Shown: positions 1 to 11,484 of the stretch, piece after piece | Position numbering within the stretch: the stretch's first letter is position 1 | How the letters are laid out: every line of letters starts with the position of its first letter | DNA from: Linyphia triangularis | Taxonomy: Eukaryota > Arthropoda > Arachnida > Araneae > Linyphiidae | DNA length: 64,000 nt | Direction of reading: 5' to 3' | Assembly: GCA_963978545.1 (NCBI GenBank) | Contig: OZ021731.1 | Span: 21,625,593 to 21,689,592 of the forward strand | The notes under the pieces: generated by a model | Told to the model about the DNA's origin: nothing | Seen by the model: only the letters and a program-made list of their open reading frames with translations | The model's database searches: none | Program-made: the position numbers and the translations under genes

Positions 1-302
1 AAATATGGATGAACGTGCCTTCAACAATGCAAAATATTCCTGATTTTGGTGAAATTTTAAAAAGTTCAATGACATTTCTCGGATTTTTTCCGGAATCAGA
101 AAGCTCCCTGACATTTCCCTGATTTCTAGGTTCTGTGGCCACTCTGTATAATGTAAGATTAATATACAAATAAATTCATTTAAAAATGGCCAATTTATCG
201 AAGTTAGCGATATTAAACTATAAATATCACCAAATTGGTGAATTTGGCCACACAAATAGATGTCAATTTTTAATTTTGGCAGACAAACATGGCCTCTATG
301 GC
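1..302. other. AT-rich sequence, no gene seen
   Basis: Includes a short internal echo (AATTCCCTGATTT-like phrases at 35-130). Nothing coding. Confidence 0.5.
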
Positions 303-475
303 TGTATTCAGATTATCTGGCGCCGTCAGCAACACGAGGGCTATAATGCGCCGAAATATTCGTCATTAGACAAGCCAACATGCATTTGCAAACACCCATG
401 CCTAACACGGGACTCGGAACCCGCAACCTCGCGGTCCAGAAGCTAGCACGCTAATCACTATACCGTTTGGTCGGC
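303..475 (-). mobile_element. tRNA-derived SINE, family S, copy S1
   Basis: Minus strand: an A-box-like TATAGTGATTAGCGTG and B box GGTTC-type (mutated, GGGTTCCGAGTCCC) head, body CTAATGACGAATATTTCGG and GGCGCCAGATAATCTGAA near the 3' end. Imperfect target duplication (CCTCTATG/CCCTTTATG). This is the most decayed copy. Confidence 0.78.
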
Positions 476-2009
476 CCTTTATGTCTGTAACTACTTTAGT
501 GAAGAGAAGCTAAAATGAATAGAAATAGTTCGAAGTTAATTATATTAATATTATTAGAAATAAAAAATAGTCTTTGGTAACAGGGAAAAGCAAAAGCCCA
601 AAATTTCCCACGCGTATATATTGTCTAAAATTAATTATAATGCAAATAAAACAACATTCTTCAATACTTTCTGATTTTGACTAACCGTTAAAAATTTATA
701 ATTGGTCAATCTGAGAAAAAAAAAAATCGAAACTTTCTATGGAGAAGAAAAGATAAGCAACAGAATGCCAAGCGTTGGCGACTTGGCGACACTTACAGAT
801 ATCAGCAACCCTTCACTCACGGAGAAAGAGAAACCACGTGGATTATTCGGGGATAGGGGAGATATTCAACGGAAATGGTTTCTTTTTGTGAGTTCCACGG
901 TTCCACACCAATTTGCGTGGAGTTATAGACGAATTTTAGTTGATTTTGAAGCTCTCTTTTTCGGCTAATTTGGACAGGAAATTTAAATCTCATTGTCTGA
1001 AGAGCGACTCAACGGTTGTTTTCCGTTTATTCGATTTCTGTAATATGCAATATCGTCTGCTATAAATGATTCCGTTTAAAGAAGCAATAATAAAATCGTT
1101 TTATGAGTATTCCAAACTATCAATATATATATATAAAAAAAATTCATACTTTAACATTTTTAAAAACAAAAAAATTATGGTTTTAACATAAAAAAAAACC
1201 TTCAAAGTAAGGTATTTTTATTAAATTAAACCGAAATTGCATATAAAAGGAACGGTATGATATAAGACTATATGATTTCACTTATTCGTAAAATTATGTT
1301 TACTAGGTGAATTTCGCTTTAACCACTTGGGTACAGATTTATTTGGGAAAATTCTTACGTTTTGAACGGTTGGCTCAAAACAATAAAGGAATTTTAAAGG
1401 AACACAGCTAAATAAATTATTTTCTTAAAGTATAGGTAAACCAACCGATGTTTGGTTTAACCAATCATGGCTCTTGTGACATTAAAATCCATCCAATCAA
1501 CCTAGTTTGAATGACGAATTAGGTTCGTCATTATTAACAGGCAAAACAAGTGCATGACGAGTCTCAGCCGTCAAATGTATCCAAAAGGTAAAAGTCCCTG
1601 ATATAAAAAAAAGTCTCGGATTATAGTTCCAATTTTTTAAAAATTTCCAAAATTGCCAATCTCCCGGTTGCTGGACATAGGCATCAAATATCACAAATAA
1701 ATTGTATAAAAATTAATGTTTAAAATTATATCTCTTGTAGCTGTCTTCACAAAAATATAAATAAAAACTCTTCTACAAAAAAAAAAAAATACAGCCTCCT
1801 TCAAAACTATATCAACCAACCTAGTGCACAAAACTCACACGTCAACAAAACACTCCACGCTGCCAATCCTATTTACATAATACATCTGCAGCAGTCACAC
1901 TCTCCCCTCGATAAACCAATACAGAATTCCTTCAGCTGTCGCCCCATCAAGGGTGGCGAGAAAGAAAAAAAAAAGGACCCCTTTTCTAGGGGGGCACGTA
2001 CCCCCGCAG
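476..2009. other. AT-rich sequence, no gene recognised
   Basis: Short A and T runs, a TA tract near 1122-1134. No repeat family found elsewhere in the window and no coding signal. The minus frame at 1497-1694 is not supported. Confidence 0.45.
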
Positions 2010-2128
2010 CCAATAGCGCACGCTCCAGGCGAAGGTGGTCACAATGCTTTTATTTTCATTGTCCTTGGTAGATCTGCTGGAAGAGGGGTCATTTCGACAA
2101 CAGCCGCCATCTTGGAAGACAGGAAGTG
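2010..2128 (+). promoter_or_regulatory. Possible TATA-less promoter: CCAAT, YY1-like and ETS-like sites
   Basis: CCAAT at 2010-2014, GCCGCCATCTTGG (YY1-type) at 2103-2115 and ACAGGAAGTG (ETS-type) at 2119-2128 occur within 120 bp in the only GC-rich patch of the first 3 kb. This combination is typical of housekeeping promoters. No coding exon could be tied to it; CpG density and motif context are the only support. Confidence 0.35.
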
Positions 2129-2426
2129 AAGAGATAAGGACAGAGTGGATATGTGGTAGTTCTTGGAACTAAGATTATGAAAAGCGTGCGAAATGCTTGT
2201 TGGGGGTGGATGTTGAGGGGTAAACTGATAATGAGCGGAAATACTTCAGAAACAATTTTGTTTGATTTGCTGTTGAATTTGATGGAATTTCGCTTTTCTG
2301 TACTCAAAGTTTTTCTCTATTTAAATGTATTTTGGAATGTAACAAGATATTGTTATATTTACTGTATTGTCGTTGAATAATTTGGAATGAAGACATGCAC
2401 TAATTTTTTTTTTTAAGGTGTGTATA

Positions 2427-3037
2427 AAGCCGAGAGGCGACTGCAATTTTTGGACCCCATCGAACACCATTCTGAATATTTTATAGAAATTGGAGAAAAA
2501 TGAGTAGATAACGAATCCACTGGTCTGCCGTGGCAAAAATGACCGAAACTGATCAAAAATCGACTTGGCATGAGTTGAACTAAAATCCGATTGCCAACTA
2601 TGTCCTAACTTGCCAAAAAGAGAACAAACTTTTTCGTCTGGCAATCCACTGCATTTTGATTTTCAACGAGAAAAAGCGCAAAAGATTTCTGATCTCTGAC
2701 TCGGAAAACTTGTATCTTTTAAAAGTAAGCCAAATTGGCGACGTCCGTTTCGTCATCAGTGACGTAATGTTTATCGCCAATTTGACTCATTTTCAAGCCA
2801 TAGCCACAGATCTAAATCGTCTGCAACCTTCTTAATTGAAAATTAAAGAGTGAGGATTACCAAATAAAAAAATGCTCATTATTTGGCAAGTTATGGTACA
2901 TTTGGCAATTGGATTTAGTTCAACTTATTAAAAATCGATTTTTGACCAGTTTCGGCCATTTTTGCCACGACAGACCAGTGGATTCCTAATCTACTCACTT
3001 TTCGATGGGGCCCAAAAATTGCAGTCGCCTCTCAGTC
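2427..3037 (+). mobile_element. Fold-back MITE, family B, copy B1
   Basis: Arms starting GAGAGGCGACTGCAATTTTT (2432) and ending AAAAATTGCAGTCGCCTCTC are inverted, and the interior stays complementary around a centre near 2755. It matches B3-B5 along its length; the flanking TA is partly decayed. Confidence 0.85.
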
Positions 3038-3408
3038 TTATAACCCAATATTAATTGGCGGGTCTTCTCGTCAGTTTTCTTATGGTAGTGTATTAATTTA
3101 AACGCTTTGACACCCATTGGGACTTTGAATTTCACTTCGATGAAGTTCGTTCTTTGATTGTTGGATAGCAACACAAGCTTCGGCATAATAGGGAATTGCT
3201 GGTCTGTTAATCGGTCTAAATGGCATTCAGTATATTCTTATCCTCAAGCATAAACAAGAAAATTAATCTTATTTTAGCACAGACAGAGCTTCTATTTAAT
3301 TCCATGCGGGAAGTAAAAATTTGAAGACTAAAATAATCAACGCTGAATTCAAACAGTTGATAGACAGTTTTTTAATACAATCGGCAAATGGTTTAAACGC
3401 CAATAATA

Positions 3409-4117
3409 TAACCCATAAAAACAAAGTTTTTAATATATCCTTTACATGCATTGCCAATTTTTTTTGTTCGTTAACATAGCGCCAATTCAGAAAACAGCGT
3501 GTTCTTTGTGTTTGCATCTAATTTGATACTATCAGCAAAATGTGCGACAAACTACGTTTCAAAATTTATTTATTAAAAATGAATGTGAATTTATGGACTC
3601 AGATCCAAACAACTTTTATTTATTCTGATTAAAGTAATTTTGTTATTTATTAAAAAAAATGGCAACAGGAAAGAGTTTCTTTAATGGTCGGTTAAATGCT
3701 ATTTTAGCGCGATTGGATCACGGCAAGTTGGTTAATTAGTATTTCGTAAAAGCAACCTCTTAGTGACAGTCCCAACCCCAAAATTTAAAAGAATGCATTG
3801 TCATCAACATCCAATCTATCTGCCAAGTTTCAGCCCGATTAGATGACGGCAAGGGGGTTAATTAGGCCTCCGCAGATTTGCCCGACATCGACACACAAAA
3901 TCGATTGGTTGGTTGTATTCAGATTATCTGGCGCCGTCAGCAACACGAGGACAATAATGCGCCTAAACATTCGTCATTAAACAAGCCAACATACATTTAC
4001 AAACACCCATAACTAACACGGGACTCGAACCCGTAACCTCGTGGTCTAGAAGCTAGCACGCTAACCACTATACCGTTTGGTCGGCACACGCAAAATCGAA
4101 GTTAACCTAAAGGATTT
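3409..4117 (-). repeat. Dispersed repeat K, copy K1, with SINE S2 inside
   Basis: Minus strand: AACTTCGATTTTGCG, a stretch GAGGCCTAATTAACCCCCTT, GCTGAAACTTGGCAGATAGA, ACTGTCACTAAGAGGTTGC, then a GGATCTGAGTCCATAAATTC segment. Found again in K2-K7. Confidence 0.72.
3905..4084 (-). mobile_element. tRNA-derived SINE, copy S2, nested in repeat K1
   Basis: The head CCGACCAAACGGTATAGTGG carries the A box, and GGTTCGAGTCC is the B box. The 3' tail ends in AACCAACCAA. The target duplication is CACACAAAATCGA/CACACGCAAAATCGA, inside K1. Confidence 0.85.
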
Positions 4118-4119
4118 AA

Positions 4120-5100
4120 AAACAGCTTGAGTGGAATAGCATGCATAATTCTTCTGGAGTCTAGCCTGACGAAAATAAAACTTCTGATTTGCTTCTGGAG
4201 GAACAGAGGACCCCCCCCCCCCCCCCATTGCAAAGGCAGACAGGCACAATGGATTTTGTTGCCACTGTGGAAGGTGGGGTCTTGTTGTGGACGAATATTT
4301 CAAGAGCTGTCTCCGTAAGGAACACTTTATTGCTTGGGGGCACAAGAAGAGAGAAAGAAAGAAAGAAAAAAAAAAGATCGTGGGAGATAAAAGGCAGACA
4401 TGGGAGAATGTTGGTATTGTTGTGGTGGTGGTGGCGTTTATTTCGATATGGGAGGGATTTGATGGAAATGCAGGAGGTGGGTCCTTATCTTTGGTTTTAC
4501 ATCTAAGAATGCGTGAGAACTGAATGTTTGGGTTGTCACGGAAAGAATGGTTTGGATTTTCTTGGCGCAATTCCTGAACGACACGAGACAAACTGCGACG
4601 AAATACTGGGGCAATGTATCCAACATTCAGAATAGTGGGCCTGCCTGAAGGCAGAACTTACAAAGAATACAGCTTATATACAGTTAAGATCAATAGATAC
4701 AGAACTTCTGTGTATTTATCAGCACGAGGTTCCGGAATTTATTACCAAACGCCACAGTGGGGAAAAAAAAACTTCAATTTAATCACAATTGGTAGTGCGA
4801 TATTTCGATTTAATTTATTGTTTTTTTTTAACTCTAATAACATAGGTACATTTCTAACAATTGTGTTTCGGTACCTGCCATAGTGCTTTACCAGGATTGA
4901 TAATTGCGTCCACTAAAAAAAGGTTTTCGAACTTTGCTATTGTTTGGTTATCGGGAGAATACTTCGTTATTAGAAAATCTGGTTGATGGCGGTCGCTATG
5001 GAAATAAGGCTCTTTGATTTGGAATAGGGGTGATCCAAGCAGGAAATTGGCGTTCAAAGACTATAGTTTTTCACTTGAACTCCCCTGTGGAAATGAGATT
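4120..5100. other. Unassigned sequence with poly-C and purine-rich tracts
   Basis: A C-run (4209-4227), GAAAGAAAGAAAG (4350-4374) and GGTGGTGGTGG-rich stretches make several overlapping open frames on both strands; none has a recognisable domain or splice context. Confidence 0.45.
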
Positions 5101-5117
5101 AATCTTTTTTCCATGGC

Positions 5118-5294
5118 TGGTTGTTTTCAGATTATCTGGCGCCGTTAGCAACACCAGAGCTATGATGCGCCGAAACATTCGTCATTTGACAAGACAACAT
5201 ACATTTACAAACACCCATCCCTAAACACGGGACTCGAACCCGCAACCTCGCGGTCTAGAAGCTAGCACGCTAACCACTATACCGTTTGGTCGGC
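5118..5294 (-). mobile_element. tRNA-derived SINE, copy S3
   Basis: A full-length copy with perfect 14-bp target duplication CTTTTTTCCATGGC (5104-5117; 5295-5308), intact A and B boxes and the tail AAAACAACC. This proves the element limits. Confidence 0.92.
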
Positions 5295-5902
5295 CTTTTT
5301 TCCATGGCAACAGTCAATGCTGATGGACAAGTTGGTGAGAGCTGTTCAGCGATAGAGACACAGAACTCGGTGCTTATAACATACATAGGATCAACATCAG
5401 AAGATGTCATGTGATTGAATAGCGATTACTATATTTGGCGGGGAACGTACTTCCTCTCCCTCAAGAAATTCGCATTAGAAAACAACCTTCCGGGAGGTCT
5501 TTTCTCAAGGAACTTCCACGCATTTGCGCCTCATATAAGAGAAAACATTTTCTAATAACGAATCTTTTTCGGATAGAGGACAACTCGGTTTTTCGTCTTC
5601 TTTCCAAAATGCCGACTCGCATTTCAAAATCGGAAAAGTGAGTCAGTAAATAGCGACTAAAAACAAGTGACCATAATCTTCCAGGGGGAAGTATAGTGAC
5701 TGATTGAGGATAGTACAGATGATAAGAGGATATTTTTCCAGCGATAATGTCGGATGTGGTACAAAACAGTACCCGGAATCTCAACGGGATGTACAGGACG
5801 TGACAACGCTGAGATGTGGTAGGAATGAGATTAGACAGCTTCGGCTGTTTTGGGCTTACAAATTAAAAATCACCAGAAAATCTAAGGGAAGATTGAAAAA
5901 TC

Positions 5903-6122
5903 TTGATTTTATTGTTACTTAACAACTTGGCGCAAACTTTCGTCAAGAAGTTTAAAGGATTTTATTGTTACTAAACAACTTGCCTGCAACATTTTGGCAA
6001 GAAGTTTAAAGGATTTTATTGTTATTAAACAATTTATCTGAAAAATTTTGTCTACAAAATTTAAAGGATTTTATTGTTACTAAACAACTTGCCTGCAAAA
6101 TTTCGTCACGAAGTTTAAAGGA
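5903..6122 (+). repeat. Tandem repeat, about 55-60 bp x 4
   Basis: Four units of the form GGATTTTATTGTTACTAAAC followed by AACTTGCCTGCAA and GTCAAGAAGTTTAAA. Confidence 0.85.
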
Positions 6123-6137
6123 GAAAAGAGTAAACTT

Positions 6138-6262
6138 GTTCAGATTTTACGACTTTTAAGTGTGCAATTAGACTTATGCGGATAGAAAAAATAATTGCAT
6201 AGTAGTTTATTTTCTACCCGTAAGTTTAACTGCACACTTGAAGGTCCTAAAAATCTTAACAA
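6138..6262. repeat. Imperfect inverted repeat next to the 58-bp tandem
   Basis: TTTAAGTGTGCAATTAGACT on the left is answered by AGTTTAACTGCACACTTGAA on the right; arms of about 45 bp. Confidence 0.65.
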
Positions 6263-6756
6263 ATCAAAATCCAAACAAACTCAAAATCTTAAAAAAGTAT
6301 ACAAAAAATCTAATTCTGTCCACAAAAGTGACCTTTGGAAATGCTACTTCATGCACTTAAAATTTGTTTTTTTAGTGAAGTATTGGCACCAGATTTATTA
6401 ATTCATTATCATTATAATCATTTATAGAACAAAATATAATTTTAACATAATTGTTAACGGATATATAAAAAAAGAGATGCGAGAAATTAACAATTGAAAG
6501 AAACGGGTTAAAAACAATTTTAGTCCATGGAAATGAATTTTGAGAAAATCCAAATGTAAGTTCTTATCTTATTAAAAGGGCGTGTTCACAATTGTAGATT
6601 ATCTTACGTGTAACTAACGTTATTTTACACAGTAAAAGATAGCATAAACATCATAATTTTTAGTTACTGTTTGTGATATTGTAATGGAGAGTTTCTATGC
6701 GCAAGGGCTTCGCGAGGACTATACTGTCACGAAAAATTTTAAGCTCAATATACGTG

Positions 6757-6893
6757 TGGATAGGTGCACTCAATTGCCTATTGTTATGCACAATTACGGC
6801 TAATCAGTCCAGGACCTACAGCTTAACATGGATTCCGAAACACAACGAACATCCATGCCTAACCCAGGACCGAAGAATCTGAATCACGTCTCG
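6757..6893 (-). mobile_element. SINE family T, copy T1
   Basis: Minus strand: GGTTAGGCATGGATGTTCG (a piece also present after the tRNA head of family S), then TTAAGCTGTAGGTCC, GATTAGCCGTAATTGTGCA and an AATAGG...GAG end, matching T2 and T3. No clear target duplication. Confidence 0.65.
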
Positions 6894-6961
6894 CATAGGA
6901 TTAAGCAGAGAAATTTCCCGGTAAACAGGTCAGCAACCAACGCGAGATTATTTGTCTGGAT

Positions 6962-7258
6962 CATAGACTTATTACTATCAATAGACTGCGCGTTCCCACT
7001 TCAATTATACAACGAGAATGAAACCAAAATGAATCACATGAGTAGGGACTTTTTGGGAGCAGGGTTGCAGATTTGGCGGGTTTCTCCTCACTCAGGCGAT
7101 AAAGGATAATAAGATTATTAGATAAAGGATTAATTTTACGACGTAGCCAAATTAAAAACCACGTGACTGATGGACGAATTTTGTGATTCATTTTGGTTTC
7201 ATTCTCGTTGTATGATTGAAGTGGGAACGCGCAGTCTATCGATAATAATAAGTCTATG
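6962..7258. mobile_element. Palindromic MITE with 8-bp duplication (P-like or hAT-like)
   Basis: Ends CATAGACTTATTACTATC and the complement GATAATAATAAGTCTATG face each other, and the arms are complementary for about 75 bp. It is flanked by a perfect 8-bp repeat GTCTGGAT (6954-6961; 7259-7266). An 8-bp duplication fits P and hAT elements. The CA start and the resemblance of the target to the known P-element preference (GTCYGGNC-like) lean towards P. No coding content. Confidence 0.83.
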
Positions 7259-7840
7259 GTCTGGATTGTCGCAGTGTATACTCACTTTGTAGAGAGAGAG
7301 CAAAACGCTGAAGGGGCTCGATCTCGAGATCTCTTGCATGCTGGACTTGCATTTTGGCACCCAGCATAGAGAGCATACATCTAGATAGATATTTTCTCAA
7401 CCCAACAGAGAAATCTATTTCTCAACACCTTGGTCCGTTAATAAATAAAACTTTATCTTATCAAAAGGAGCAGGTCGTTGAAAACTTCCAAGTGAGAACC
7501 GCAGAATAAAATAAGCTGTTTATTTTCTTGGAAATTATCTATTTCTATTTAAACGTGCGCTGAAAAGCGGAATCAATTCTGTAGCTTATCAATATGAATA
7601 CATGGAACCGCTGATGTGTTGATTCACGTATTTCGTATAAGCAATTAATTAACTGATCAAAAAATGATTTACTGTGATTAGAGCACGCAAATAAAAGAAC
7701 ACATTGTTGACGAACAGGTTGGTTATCTGTGAAATGTGATAAGGTTTGTTTTCTGGGGTCAAATAATACATCATCTTTACTTTAATGTGAAATCACCTCT
7801 TACAAACTATACTGAAGTAGTGAAAAAATGTGGATATTAA

Positions 7841-8238
7841 CCCTTTGCACTCCAGTGGCGCCTCTCAGGCGCCACACGATTGGATGTGAAACCACGAGAG
7901 GACCATTAGGTGTGATGCGGAAATTCGATGCAAGGCCAATGACTGTGTTTAGTTTCTATGAAGCAAATCCATAAACACCAGCCGAACCTAAAATGTCTCG
8001 AGTTGCTGGTTGGTTGTTTTCAGATTATCTGGCGCCGTCAGCAACACGAGGGCTATAATGCGCCGAAACATTCGTCATTAGACAAGCCAACATACATTTA
8101 CAAACACCCATGCCTTACACGGGACTCGAACCCGCAACCTCGCGGTCTAGAAGCTAGCACGCTAAGCACTATACCGTTTGGTCTGCCTCGAGTTGCTGAT
8201 TCCTCCGCTCGAAAAAGCCTGGAGTGCAAAGACAAAGG
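7841..8238. mobile_element. TTAA MITE P1 (piggyBac-like) carrying SINE S4
   Basis: TTAA then CCCTTTGCACTCCA on the left; TGGAGTGCAAAGACAAAGG then TTAA on the right (7837-7840; 8239-8242). Next to the left end is the hairpin GTGGCGCCTCTCAGGCGCCAC minus its outer bases. SINE S4 (8009-8186) makes up almost half of the length. Confidence 0.78.
8009..8186 (-). mobile_element. tRNA-derived SINE, copy S4, nested in TTAA MITE P1
   Basis: A full-length copy with perfect 12-bp duplication CTCGAGTTGCTG (7997-8008; 8187-8198) and tail ACAACCAACC. Confidence 0.92.
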
Positions 8239-10560
8239 TTAAAAAGACTATTGTTATGTTATTATTAATATTTTTTTTTTCCTATCTGATTACCACATAA
8301 TCGTTCTGATGATAATTACTCACGTAGCTAAGATATGGGATATTTTCTTTCTCGAAATTATCATGCTTTCCCATTCGAATGAATAATTCAATAAACATTT
8401 TAAAAGAATAATCATTTTTAACTTTATGATTTTTACTTATTATACATATAACAATGATAATTTTTTTTTGTAATAAACACAGATTAAATTTGTAAATAAT
8501 CTAGATTACTAAATGCATATACCCCATTCAATATGGATATTTTCTTGAGATTTCAATTCTCCTCAAAACAATGCATTCGAAACTGTATTCTTTGAACGCT
8601 TTGAATTAAAATTGATAACTACGTAGCTATGTCGTAATATACTACACAATAAGCATTCTCTTTCTTCCGGTAACCTGCCATTCTTTAAATTCCAACGAGG
8701 AAGGGAACAGACGATTTTGCTCCTCTGGCGCTAAATTAATGCTACTTATAATCAAGTTAGCAATGTAATTATTCAATAATTTACTTAAATTCCCAAACAT
8801 CTTCGTTCCGTTTTCAAAAGAAGCAATGATTTGGCAGGGTAAGAATAAAATCGTCCGGTAGCTTGCACATTAAAAATTAAAAGTGCGGCCCTTTACAAGA
8901 TGGAAACGAACGCTCATTATTAGGCAACTAATGACAAAGATAAGTTTCTTAACGACGCACTTAAAGTAGAATTTTGAGTTTCGGCCCTTTTCTAACCGGC
9001 AGACCAGTATATATTCTTGAAGTACTAGTATTTCTATTCTTTTAAAAAATTCAGAAAAATGTTCCATTAGGTATCAAAACGCCTCTACCTCAGTCTATCT
9101 TGCCATTGGAAAAATACAATACAACAATTTGATTATTATATTTGAAAATCGCAAAAGAATAAACACTACCTTAGAATATCGATTTAACCTCAGTATTGTT
9201 GCTAATGTTCAACCAAATTACTTTGAATTTAGGCTCAACTTTTTACGATAATATACCTAAATTCAGTGTCCCTTCCTTGTGAAGTCTTCAATATAAAAAA
9301 AAATTCCAATCCTCCGGCATATTTAAACTTGAAATTATTCCAACGTCTTCCAGACATTCAAATTCCTGCGACGTATTTACCAAAATTCGAATCCATGACT
9401 TTTAGTAGATGATTTCGTGATAGTACCGGGAAACAGGTTAAGCCTGCACGATGATAATTTAAAAGAGTAAAGAAAAGAAAAACGAAAAAATACAATAAAA
9501 AAAATAAAAAATTGCATTTATGTTAACGATATGCACCATTCTTTGGAACCTCTCCAAATAATCCGCTACTGTGGGAGTTGAGCACGGGCGAAAAACTATT
9601 ACGGAAACTATGTTGTTGGGCTTAGTACAAGAGAAATAAATTACATAGCGGATAAGTAGGTAGGCGTTGATATTTTCTTGTTTTTTCTAGGTCTTTTTTT
9701 GTGTGTGGGAATGTATCATTCAGTTACTTGGACGTAGTAAAATTTATAAAAAATGTGCTTTTATCGCAATTGAAATTTCTGGCTTTTCGTAAAAAGGCCA
9801 TCAAATGTTGTTCTTGACTGCTGTTTGCAAGTTGATAAACAAATAGGGCCAGTTACTTATAAAACAATCTTCTTATCACTTACAAAAAACTTAAACTATT
9901 TGAAATAAGACAGGACAAAAAGTTTACTGCCTTCCTTATATTTTAAAGTTTTATAGTGTTGTAACCCTATAGATAATGTAATCTTTTTTATTCAAATTTT
10001 CTAGAGTAAAAGTAATTTTTTATAATTATATTTTTTGTAGAATATGGATTATTTCTTTTAAATTATGGCATTGATATTTTCTTCAGAAGATGCACTTTTC
10101 TTATTCATATTTTCTCCAGAAAATGCAATTTTTCTAGTATAATTTTCTTTAGATTATATCATTTTTCTTTATCCAAACTCCTTTAACATATGTAATTTTC
10201 CTTAAAATCAAATGCAATTATAAAAAATATTTACAAGTACATTTAGTCTGTCTTTAATATATAACTTTACAGCAAATAATACTAATAACGATTGTCTGTC
10301 AATTAAAATATAATCACAGATTAAAGTCAAACTTAAAATCGACCTGAAAACGAATACATGAAATGTCAAACGATTAATAATCGTCGGATTTTGACAAATT
10401 AACTATTCAAATGTTCTTAATATCAACTCTAAACACAAAAACAATTATTATTTTAATAAATAAGATTTCATTGACATTAACTACAGAACAATAAATACAA
10501 TTTCAATCGCACAATTCATCAAATACGAAAATTCCACCCAAACGCATTCACAAGCATTCA
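8239..10560. other. Apparently single-copy AT-rich stretch
   Basis: No match to the repeat families of this window, no long frames. It would be intronic if the exon at 11361-11484 belongs to a large minus-strand gene running left. Confidence 0.4.
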
Positions 10561-10566
10561 AACTGG

Positions 10567-11207
10567 AACTTGGCGAAGATCAAACGATAAATAAAAATAC
10601 AATTCGGACTTAGGTGAAGACCAGACGATAAATAAAAATACAATTCGGACTTGGTGAAGACCAGACGATAAATAAAAATACAATTCGGACTTTGGTGAAG
10701 ACCAGACAATAAATAAAAATACAATTCGGACTTGGTGAAGACCAGACGATAAATAAAAATACAATTCGGACTTTGGTGAAGACCAGACAATAAATAAAAA
10801 TACAATTCGGACTTTGGTGAAGACCAGACAATAAATAAAAATACAATTCGGACTTGGTGAAGACCAGACGATAAATAAAAATACAATTCGGACTTTGGTG
10901 AAGACCAGACAATAAATAAAAATACAATTCGGACTTTGGTGAAGACCAGACAATAAATAAAAATACAATTCGGACTTTGGTGAAGACCAGACAATAAATA
11001 AAAATACAATTCGGACTTTGGTGAAGACCAGACAATAAATAAAAATACAATTCGGACTTTGGTGAAGACCAGACAATAAATAAAAATACAATTCGGACTT
11101 TGGTGAAGACCAGACAATAAATAAAAATACAATTCGGACTTTGGTGAAGACCAGACAATAAATAAAAATACAATTCGGACTTGGTGAAGACCAGACGATA
11201 AATAAAA
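10567..11207 (-). repeat. 40/41-bp minisatellite, about 15.5 units
   Basis: The unit on the plus strand contains CAATTCGGACTTTGGTGAAG and ACCAGACAATAAATAAAAAT, starting at 10600, 10641, 10681, 10722 and so on. Units are 41 bp, or 40 bp when one T is missing (TTGGTG). The units are nearly identical, which suggests recent expansion or homogenisation. Confidence 0.95.
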
Positions 11208-11360
11208 AAGAATTCGAATTCGCCTAGAAGATCAAGACAAGATGGAACGAAAGTGCTAACACCGCATGCACATAGTGCATTGATTTTAAATAAATACAAC
11301 AGCTAAAGTAAAAGGCAAATCAGACTAAATATTTTAATACCAAAAATTCTTCGAACTTAC

Positions 11361-11484
11361 CATCTTGACCAACATCATCTTCCAACGGGGGCAAAGGAGC
11401 GGGCAGTCTCCTTCGAGTAGTGGACGCACCGTTGACCACACACAGTAAACAAACCGCTAAAATCCAAGAACAGCTTTCGAACAT
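11361..11484 (-). CDS. First coding exon of a secreted or membrane protein (partial gene)
   Basis: An ATG at 11484 in good context (GCAAAAATG) opens 41 codons that begin MFESCSWILAVCLLCVVNGA, a textbook signal peptide with a hydrophobic core and a small residue at the likely cleavage site. A basic and proline-rich stretch follows (RRRLPAPLPP) and then an acidic one (LEDDVGQD). The frame meets a perfect donor, G|GTAAGT, at 11361/11360, giving a phase-1 intron, the phase typical of extracellular modular proteins. Local base composition is less AT-rich than the surroundings, and the upstream 150 bp contain an E2F-like GGCGGGAA (11541-11548). The next exon would lie to the left (below 11360) or outside the window; I could not find it. 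I do not recognise the mature protein. The exon call is inferred from the combination of signal peptide, start context and donor. Confidence 0.6.

Noticed and set aside
2321..2780. Minus-strand frames of 107 and 60 aa (similar at 47462-47947 and 51608-51832)
   Set aside because: They lie inside fold-back MITE B copies and change frame between copies, so they are not conserved as protein.
4061..4591. 176-aa minus-strand frame
   Set aside because: It spans a SINE tRNA head, a poly-C tract and repeat K; no domain, and plus-strand frames overlap it equally well.
303..8186. SINE heads as functional tRNA genes
   Set aside because: The A and B boxes are good, but the acceptor stem and anticodon arm do not pair properly, and the copies have poly-AACC tails and target duplications.
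10567..11207. CRISPR-like regular array
   Set aside because: Whole units are identical with no variable spacers, and the window is eukaryotic.
10548..11299. Long minus-strand open frames (up to 229 aa) with a repeated YFYLLSGLHQSPNC-like peptide
   Set aside because: All three frames are open and encode the same peptide set because a 41-bp unit cycles through the frames. This is a minisatellite artefact, not a gene.
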